Program-made: the position numbers and the translations under genes | NCBI GenBank assembly: GCA_945870475.1 | Contig: CAMBSR010000035.1 | Coordinates: 1-13,581, forward strand | Direction of reading: 5' to 3' | Source: Phycisphaera mikurensis NBRC 102666 | GTDB lineage: Bacteria; Planctomycetota; Phycisphaerae; Phycisphaerales; SM1A02 | DNA length: 13,581 nucleotides | Notes under the pieces: model-generated | The model's input: the letters and a program-made list of their open reading frames with translations, nothing else | Told to the model about the DNA's origin: nothing | Database searches by the model: none | Part shown: in pieces, positions 8,864 through 13,581 of the stretch | Numbering within the stretch: position 1 is the stretch's first letter | Layout of the letters: every line of letters starts with the position of its first letter

Positions 8864-9505
8864 ATGAGCACGGTGCACCACGAAACTCGAATGGCTTGGC
8901 CTGCGCGCGCCGCTGCGTTGGCATGCGGCGCCGTGACGGCGTGCGCGCTCGTTGCCGGCTGCATGGGATCGGGGCAGGGTGCAGCCGTTGGCTCGGGTCC
9001 CGCCGCGGCATCTGCCGCAACCCCGCCGCCCGCCGCCATCCCCGCGTCCTCGCCGCGCGCCACCGTCTGGCTCTTCATCTCCACCGATTGCCCCATCTGC
9101 AACGGCTACCAGCCCGAGATCGAGCGCCTGCGCATGCGCTTCGCGCTGCGCGGGATCGAGTTCGTCGGCGTGTACGCCGAAGTGCCGCTCGAGCGTTCCG
9201 AGATGGAAGCGCACGTGGCGAAGTACGGCATGAGGTACCCGGTGCGCATCGACACCGACCGCGCCATCCAGCAGCGCCTCGGCGCGCGCATGGTGCCGGA
9301 GGTGGTGGTGACCGCGGGTGCGCCGGATTCCGCGGGAAATCCAGCGGCATTCCTCTACCGCGGCCGCATCGACGACCAATGGCCGGAGCGCGGTTCGCGC
9401 CGCCCGAGCGCCACGGCCCACGACCTCGAGCGCGCGCTCGAGGCGATCACCGCCGGCCAGGCGCCGGCCGTGCGCACCACCACGCCCGTGGGTTGCGTGC
9501 TGTAG
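8864..9505 (+). CDS. Redoxin/thioredoxin-like lipoprotein with a CPIC centre
   Basis: A 213-residue protein with a lipoprotein signal (lipobox LVAG-C33), an Ala/Pro/Gly linker to about residue 64, and a thioredoxin fold. The first strand ATVWLFISTD leads to C76-P-I-C79 and the helix NGYQPEIERLRMRF. A later VPEVVV strand (the cis-Pro position) and the LYRGRIDDQW strand complete the fold. The S-T-D-C-P-I-x-N-x-Y-x-P-E-I pattern is typical of redoxin proteins encoded beside cytochromes in Planctomycetes and Verrucomicrobia. CxxC implies thiol-disulfide exchange or peroxide/disulfide reduction at the membrane surface; the reaction direction is unknown. The C-terminus TTPVGCVL carries a third cysteine, as in several such redoxins. 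The next gene, a c-type cytochrome, follows after 35 bases and is probably a redox partner. Confidence 0.9.
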   Translation: MSTVHHETRMAWPARAAALACGAVTACALVAGCMGSGQGAAVGSGPAAASAATPPPAAIPASSPRATVWLFISTDCPICNGYQPEIERLRMRFALRGIEFVGVYAEVPLERSEMEAHVAKYGMRYPVRIDTDRAIQQRLGARMVPEVVVTAGAPDSAGNPAAFLYRGRIDDQWPERGSRRPSATAHDLERALEAITAGQAPAVRTTTPVGCVL

Positions 9506-9524
9506 CCGCACTGCGGCCCGCGCC

Positions 9525-9533
9525 GAGGAAGAG
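9525..9533 (+). promoter_or_regulatory. Shine-Dalgarno of the cytochrome gene
   Basis: GAGGAAGAG lies seven bases before the ATG at 9541. It supports that start, which is followed directly by a signal peptide. Confidence 0.7.
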
Positions 9534-9540
9534 TCCGTCG

Positions 9541-11139
9541 ATGATTCTGACGACCATGCTCCTGACGCTTGCGCTGGTGCCGCCGGCTTCCGCCGGTGCG
9601 GACGCGGCGCGGGCACCGGACGCGGCGTCGATGTCGGTCGATGGATGGCGTGCATTCCAGCAGCACTGCCTCGCCTGCCACGTGCAGGGCGGAAGCTCGC
9701 CGCTCCTCCTCGACACGCGCGCGGCCATCGTGCGCAAGGCAGCCACCATCGGTACGGTCCTCCGTGAACGGTTCATGCCACCCTGGCTTCCCACCGGCGG
9801 CGGACCGTTCGTGCACGACGCCATCACCGACGCGGAGCGCGACGCCATCGCCGCGTGGGCAAAGGCCGGCGCTTCCGGCGCGCCGGATTCCCCCGTGGCA
9901 CCGATGAGCCCGGCATTCGGCCGCACCATCGCCGAGGGCTGGGAAGTGCCCGTCACCGGCATCCACATGCGTGCATTCGTGCAGGAAACAGGCCCGGGTG
10001 GCTCGACCGCCGCTCCGCTCGGTCCGTTCCATTCACTGCGCATCGAGCGTGCCTCGGCCGCCGTGGAGCGCGTGATGCTGAGCGACGATCCCACCGGATC
10101 GATTCGCGCGCTCGACGATCGCGACCCCGGCCCGGGTGCACACACGCGCGGCGATGCACCCGGATCTCCGGCGGGTTCGCTCGCGATGATCGGCGTGGAC
10201 AGCACGTTCACGCTTCCCGACGGTTGGGTGCTCGCAGGCCAACACGCCAACCTGGTGGCGGAGCTGCATGCGGTTGGCCGCGGTGCGCCCATGCCTGCCA
10301 CGGTGACGCTCTTCAGCGGCCCGCTTCCGTCCGGCGAGCATCGCAGTGCGGAGGTGTTCGCCGCCGGCCCACTGGGCGCGATCCTGCGCGAGCGCGCGGA
10401 ACTGGCCACGCGCACCGACAGCGGACCGTTGGTGTGCGACGTGGACGTCGGCGTCATCGGCTTGCGCACCGACGAACGATGCACCTCGGTGCGCGTGCGC
10501 GCCATTGCGCCGGACGGAACCGAGCGAATTCTGCTCGAAATCGGCGCGTATCGCGAGGGCCTCGACCGTGCCTACCGCTTCGCGCCGACCGTGCCGCTTG
10601 CGCGCGGGACGATCCTCCGCATCGACACGGTGCACGGCGACGAGGTCTCCATGCAACGATCGCAGCCGATGGCCATCCTGTGGTGCGCGCGCCGTGGCAC
10701 CGACGCGTTCGCGCCGCGCACCTTGGAAGCGGTGGAGCCGCCGGAAGCCGTGCCCGCCGACCGGGTGCCGGGCACCACGCCCGCCGAGGGCATGACCTGG
10801 TTCGACGCCGTGGCCGCATGCAACGCGCGCAGCGAGCACGAGGGACTTGCTCCGGCGTATCGCCTGGAACACCCCATCCGCGTGGAGGGCCGGATCGTCC
10901 GCGCTTCTGTCACCCGCCTGTCCGCACCGGGCTGGCGCCTGCCGCGGGCCACAGACCTGGTCTCCGATCCGGGCGCCCCCGCCGATCGCTGGTGGTGGAC
11001 GGACGACGACAGTGGATTATCGGGGTTCACCATGGTGGCGCCGCAGGGCCTGCGACGGGATGCGCTGCCCCCGAACACCCGCATTCCGGGGGTTTGGTCG
11101 GGAATGACCCGTCCCGTGGTGGCCGCTCCGGCCAAGTAG
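9541..11139 (+). CDS. Exported c-type cytochrome/monooxygenase-like protein with a C-terminal FGE-like segment
   Basis: A 532-residue protein with a signal peptide (MILTTMLLTLALVPPASA). C43-L-A-C-H47 is a CxxCH haem c site, and M79-P-P-W follows, as in planctomycete cytochromes that precede a copper type II monooxygenase-like region. The middle part (about 125-400) is beta-rich, with a LPDGW...H235...AELH243 segment comparable to the second copper region of that family. The usual His-His pair of the first copper site is not evident (the region around residues 165-185 reads ERVMLS). From about residue 413, G-MTWFDAVAACN (417-427) and GWRLPRATDL (464-473) match the SUMF1/FGE pattern V-T-W-x-D-A-x-x-Y-C-N...RLPTEAEWE, then R-WWW-T-D-D-D. 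The segment is short (about 110 residues), and the FGE catalytic cysteines lie beyond what is present. It is probably a periplasmic electron-transfer protein. The redoxin gene lies just upstream. Confidence 0.87.
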   Translation: MILTTMLLTLALVPPASAGADAARAPDAASMSVDGWRAFQQHCLACHVQGGSSPLLLDTRAAIVRKAATIGTVLRERFMPPWLPTGGGPFVHDAITDAERDAIAAWAKAGASGAPDSPVAPMSPAFGRTIAEGWEVPVTGIHMRAFVQETGPGGSTAAPLGPFHSLRIERASAAVERVMLSDDPTGSIRALDDRDPGPGAHTRGDAPGSPAGSLAMIGVDSTFTLPDGWVLAGQHANLVAELHAVGRGAPMPATVTLFSGPLPSGEHRSAEVFAAGPLGAILRERAELATRTDSGPLVCDVDVGVIGLRTDERCTSVRVRAIAPDGTERILLEIGAYREGLDRAYRFAPTVPLARGTILRIDTVHGDEVSMQRSQPMAILWCARRGTDAFAPRTLEAVEPPEAVPADRVPGTTPAEGMTWFDAVAACNARSEHEGLAPAYRLEHPIRVEGRIVRASVTRLSAPGWRLPRATDLVSDPGAPADRWWWTDDDSGLSGFTMVAPQGLRRDALPPNTRIPGVWSGMTRPVVAAPAK

Positions 11140-11145
11140 GGGCAT

Positions 11146-11170
11146 GATCCGTTGCGTGCGATCGCGGATC
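11146..11170. repeat. Small inverted repeat after the cytochrome gene
   Basis: GATCCG (11146-11151) and CGGATC (11165-11170) are perfect inverted copies 13 bases apart, starting 7 bases after the stop. No T-run follows, so it is not a standard intrinsic terminator. It may be a weak attenuating or mRNA-stabilising hairpin in the 87-base gap before the next gene. Confidence 0.3.
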
Positions 11171-11226
11171 GTCGGCCTGAACGGCGGCCTGGGCTGCCGC
11201 GTAACGAACCTCACCGATCCCCCCAC

Positions 11227-12366
11227 ATGAAGACGCCCATCGCCATCATCGGTCTGACGCTCGCCTGTGCCGCCTCCGCGGCCACGGTTCCGCCGCTCGT
11301 TGCGCAGTGGAAGATGAACACCACCGGCGCCACCGGCTACGGCGGCTACGCCGCGGACGTCACGCTGGTGCGCTACTCGTCCACGAACGTCTACGTCACC
11401 GCGCAGGGCATCCCGAGCTACACGATCGGCCCGTGGAACAGCCCGAACTCGGTGGTCGGCCTGAACTGGTGCTTCAAGCTCCCGCTGACGCAGTCGCCGA
11501 ACACCGGCACGCGAACCAACGTCGGCCTCGGCCACGTGGCGGTGATGCGCGACGGCAGCGCCATCTACAGCTCGCGCGACGCGCGCAGCTACAACAACCA
11601 GGGCATCTGGAACCAGACCGCCTGGGTCTTCGAGCGCGGCAGCTTCGATGCCTGCTACGGGCATCCTTCGCCCGGCAGCGAGTACCACCAGCACGCGGCG
11701 CCCATCTGCCTGATCGGGGCGCTTGACCCCACCAAGCACTCGGCGCTCATCGGCTTCGCGTTCGACGGCTATCCGATCTACGGTCCGTACGGCTACAACA
11801 ACGCGGACGGCTCCGGCGGCATCGCGCGGATCACGTCGAGCTTCAGCCCGCGCAGCATCACCGCGCGCACGTCGCTTCCCAACGGGACGCAGCTTGCGCC
11901 CAGCCAGTACGGGCCGGCCATCGGCACCACGTATCCGCTGGGCTGCTACGTGGAGGACTGGCAGTTCATCGCCGGAAGCGGCCACCTGGACATCCACAAC
12001 GGCCGCACCTGCGTGACCCCGGAGTATCCGTCCGGCACCTATGCGTACTTCGTGACCATCAACGCGGCGCAGCAGCCCGTCTATCCGTACACGCTGGGCG
12101 AAACCTATTACGGCATCGTTCCCGCCGGAAACACCGGACCGGGCAGTGGTCGCAATTCCCCGGGAAGCGGCGAGAGCGTGACGAGCTTCGTCGGTGGCCC
12201 CTGCGGTGCGGACTTCAACGGCTCGCGCGTGGTGGATGGCGCGGACCTCGGCATGCTGCTTTCCAACTGGGGCAATCGCGGAGGCGCCGGCGACATCGAC
12301 CGCAACGGCGTGGTGGACGGCGCGGACCTCGGAAGCCTGCTCGCTGGATGGGGCAACTGCCCGTGA
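11227..12366 (+). CDS. Exported YHYH-domain protein with two C-terminal dockerin-like repeats
   Basis: A 379-residue secreted or surface protein with a signal peptide (MKTPIAIIGLTLACAASA, cleavage near residue 18). The core is the YHYH family, whose biochemical function is not established: Gly-His-Val near residues 99-101, then C143-Y-G-H146 and Y153-H-Q-H156-A-A-P-I-C161, then GFAFDGYPIYGPYGY (176-190). The conserved histidines suggest a metal site. Residues 329-349 and 356-376 are two dockerin-like repeats (DFNGSRVVDGADLGMLLSNW and DIDRNGVVDGADLGSLLAGW), each with a calcium-loop-like Asp/Asn pattern and a final WG. The protein ends in GNCP. Such C-terminal pairs are common in Phycisphaerales secreted proteins and may anchor or localise them. 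ATG 11227 was chosen for the signal peptide; the frame opens 25 codons upstream and no Shine-Dalgarno is clear. It overlaps the next gene by 4 bases (GTGA). Confidence 0.9.
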   Translation: MKTPIAIIGLTLACAASAATVPPLVAQWKMNTTGATGYGGYAADVTLVRYSSTNVYVTAQGIPSYTIGPWNSPNSVVGLNWCFKLPLTQSPNTGTRTNVGLGHVAVMRDGSAIYSSRDARSYNNQGIWNQTAWVFERGSFDACYGHPSPGSEYHQHAAPICLIGALDPTKHSALIGFAFDGYPIYGPYGYNNADGSGGIARITSSFSPRSITARTSLPNGTQLAPSQYGPAIGTTYPLGCYVEDWQFIAGSGHLDIHNGRTCVTPEYPSGTYAYFVTINAAQQPVYPYTLGETYYGIVPAGNTGPGSGRNSPGSGESVTSFVGGPCGADFNGSRVVDGADLGMLLSNWGNRGGAGDIDRNGVVDGADLGSLLAGWGNCP

Positions 12367-12575
12367 ACCGCCTGCTCGCTGCCATCTGCGCAACACTGGT
12401 CCTCGGCGCGCGCGCCTGGGCCAGTTCCTGCACCGGCGACCTCAACTTCGACGGCGAGGTGAACGGCGCGGACCTCGGCTCGCTCCTCAGCGGCTGGGGC
12501 GGAAGCGACGCAGACATCACCGGCGACAACGTGACCAACGGCGAAGACCTCGGCATCATGCTCTCCAACTGGGGC
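12211..12575 (+). repeat. Four dockerin-like coding repeats spanning a gene junction
   Basis: Related 63-base units encode the motif D-x-x-x-x-x-V-x-[DN]-G-x-DLG-x-[LM]-L-x-x-WG at 12211-12273, 12292-12354, 12438-12500 and 12513-12575. The first two end the YHYH protein and the last two begin the arylsulfotransferase-like protein, with the stop and start codons between them. Both pairs end in G-x-CP. Confidence 0.85.
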
Positions 12576-13581
12576 CCATGCCCCGCAGCCGTCGAATGGA
12601 TGCTGGTGACGCAGCTCACCGGCACCACCACGGTGGCGATGGATGCATCCGGCGCCACCGTGAAGACGTGGACCGGCAACGGGCAGGGCGCAAGCGTCGG
12701 ATACCTGCGCGCCGATGGCTCGCTGGTGCGTCCGTGCGTCTACTCCGCGGGATCGCTCAATGCGGCGGGCCGCGGCGGGCGCATCCAGATCTTCTCGCCC
12801 GCCGGCACCCTGCAGCACGACCTGATCGTGGCCACCGCCACCACGCAGCAGCACCACGACATCCGCCCGCTCCCCAACGGGAACATCCTGTGCGTGGTGT
12901 GGGACCAGCGCAGCATCGCCGAGCAGACCGCGGCCGGCCGCCCCAACGCCACCGCCGCGGTGTGGTCGGAGCAGATCCTGGAGATCAGGCCGACGGGCTA
13001 CTCCACGTACGACATCGTCTGGCAGTGGAAGGCGTGGGATCACCTGGTGCAGGACGTGGCACCCACCTCCGCCAACTACGGCGTGGTGGTGAACCATCCG
13101 GAACTCATCGACGCCAACTACAGCCCGGCGGCATCGCCCGTCGACTGGATCCACATGAACTCCATCGACTACGACCCGGTGCGCGACGAGATCGTCATGA
13201 GCTCGCGCTCGTGGTCGGAGCTCTGGGTGATCGACCACTCCACCACCACTGCGCAGGCGGCTTCCCACTCGGGTGGCGCGCGTGGTCATGGCGGCGATCT
13301 CCTCTATCGCTGGGGCAACCCGCTGGCCTGCCGTCGCGGCACTGCCGCGGACCGCAACTTCTACGTCTGCCACTCCGCCACGTGGATTCCCGATGGCCTG
13401 CCCGGCGAGCACAACATCATGGTGTTCAACAACGGCGACCGTACCGGGAACACCAACGACTGGTCGCAGGTGGTGGAGCTTGCCCCGCCGCGCGATTCCG
13501 CCGGCGGCTACGTGCTGCCCGCGTCCGGCGCCATCGGCCCGAGCGTCCCCGCGTGGAGCGTGGGCGTTGCGGGTGCGTTCT
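12363..13581 (+). CDS. Arylsulfotransferase-like (ASST) protein with N-terminal dockerin-like repeats, C-terminus cut
   Basis: The frame runs off the right edge, leaving 406 residues. GTG 12363 overlaps the previous stop as GTGA; an in-frame ATG at 12348 would add five residues. A signal peptide (about residues 2-20) precedes two dockerin-like repeats (26-46, 51-71) closed by GPCP. From about residue 78 the protein follows the ASST beta-propeller: H164-H165-D-I-R-PLPNGNIL, D-W-I-H264-MNSIDYDP, GGDLLYRWGNP (310-320) and C-H337-SATWIPDGLPG, then MVFNNGD. In E. coli ASST the corresponding histidines include the one transiently sulfated during PAPS-independent transfer of sulfate from an aryl sulfate to a phenol; His337 is the best match. 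Family members outside enterobacteria are mostly uncharacterised and some may only bind ligands. It is likely secreted. The shared repeat module and the overlap tie it to the YHYH protein. Confidence 0.88.
   Translation, partial: MNRLLAAICATLVLGARAWASSCTGDLNFDGEVNGADLGSLLSGWGGSDADITGDNVTNGEDLGIMLSNWGPCPAAVEWMLVTQLTGTTTVAMDASGATVKTWTGNGQGASVGYLRADGSLVRPCVYSAGSLNAAGRGGRIQIFSPAGTLQHDLIVATATTQQHHDIRPLPNGNILCVVWDQRSIAEQTAAGRPNATAAVWSEQILEIRPTGYSTYDIVWQWKAWDHLVQDVAPTSANYGVVVNHPELIDANYSPAASPVDWIHMNSIDYDPVRDEIVMSSRSWSELWVIDHSTTTAQAASHSGGARGHGGDLLYRWGNPLACRRGTAADRNFYVCHSATWIPDGLPGEHNIMVFNNGDRTGNTNDWSQVVELAPPRDSAGGYVLPASGAIGPSVPAWSVGVAGAF

Noticed and set aside
7297..9102. A 601-codon frame on the minus strand across the lipoprotein and redoxin genes
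   Set aside because: It is antisense to two genes with lipoprotein signals and gives a His/Gly/Ala-rich product without recognisable motifs.
12108..13412. A 434-codon frame on the minus strand at the right end
   Set aside because: It is antisense to the YHYH and sulfotransferase-like genes, whose plus-strand frames carry clear family motifs.

Overview
The window is very GC-rich and its coding third positions are mostly G or C. Its proteins point to a planctomycete, most likely of the Phycisphaerae/Phycisphaerales type. The strongest hints are four copies of the dockerin-like motif D-x-[NT]-x-x-x-V-x-[DN]-G-x-DLG-x-[LM]-L-x-x-WG, ending in GxCP. A redoxin lipoprotein followed by a c-type cytochrome with an MPPW motif, and a large exported amidohydrolase tandem, fit the same picture. 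The lineage is an inference; there is no rRNA or other taxonomic marker here.

Left half (1-7478, minus strand). Five tightly packed genes read right to left: a small FlgM-type anti-sigma factor; an 1184-residue exported protein with two amidohydrolase modules; a 467-residue exported amidohydrolase homologue; a 546-residue DEAD-box RNA helicase; and the N-terminal 154 residues of an unrecognised membrane-anchored protein that runs off the left edge. Two junctions are 4-base ATGA overlaps (3555-3558 and 459-462), and the other gaps are 51 and 55 bases, so this may be one transcription unit. Of the three amidohydrolase modules, only one keeps the HxH metal motif.

Centre (7479-7650). A 172-base divergent intergenic region must hold the promoters for both halves. 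It contains a weak sigma-28-like match facing flgM and a small inverted repeat in the flgM leader.

Right half (7651-13581, plus strand). Five genes encode exported proteins: a lipoprotein with two SPOR-like segments; a redoxin lipoprotein with a CPIC centre; a 532-residue c-type cytochrome/monooxygenase-like protein with a C-terminal segment resembling the formylglycine-generating enzyme (FGE/SUMF1) fold; a YHYH-domain protein with two C-terminal dockerin-like repeats; and, overlapping it by 4 bases, an arylsulfotransferase-like protein with two N-terminal dockerin-like repeats that runs off the right edge.

Together the right half looks like an extracytoplasmic set: electron or thiol chemistry (redoxin, cytochrome), a metal-site YHYH protein and a sulfotransferase-like enzyme. 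The last two share a dockerin-like module placed as mirror images across the gene boundary. No mobile element, CRISPR array, tRNA or rRNA was seen. No individual family is new. The unusual aspects are the degenerate/intact amidohydrolase set, the cytochrome-FGE fusion and the shared dockerin-like modules.
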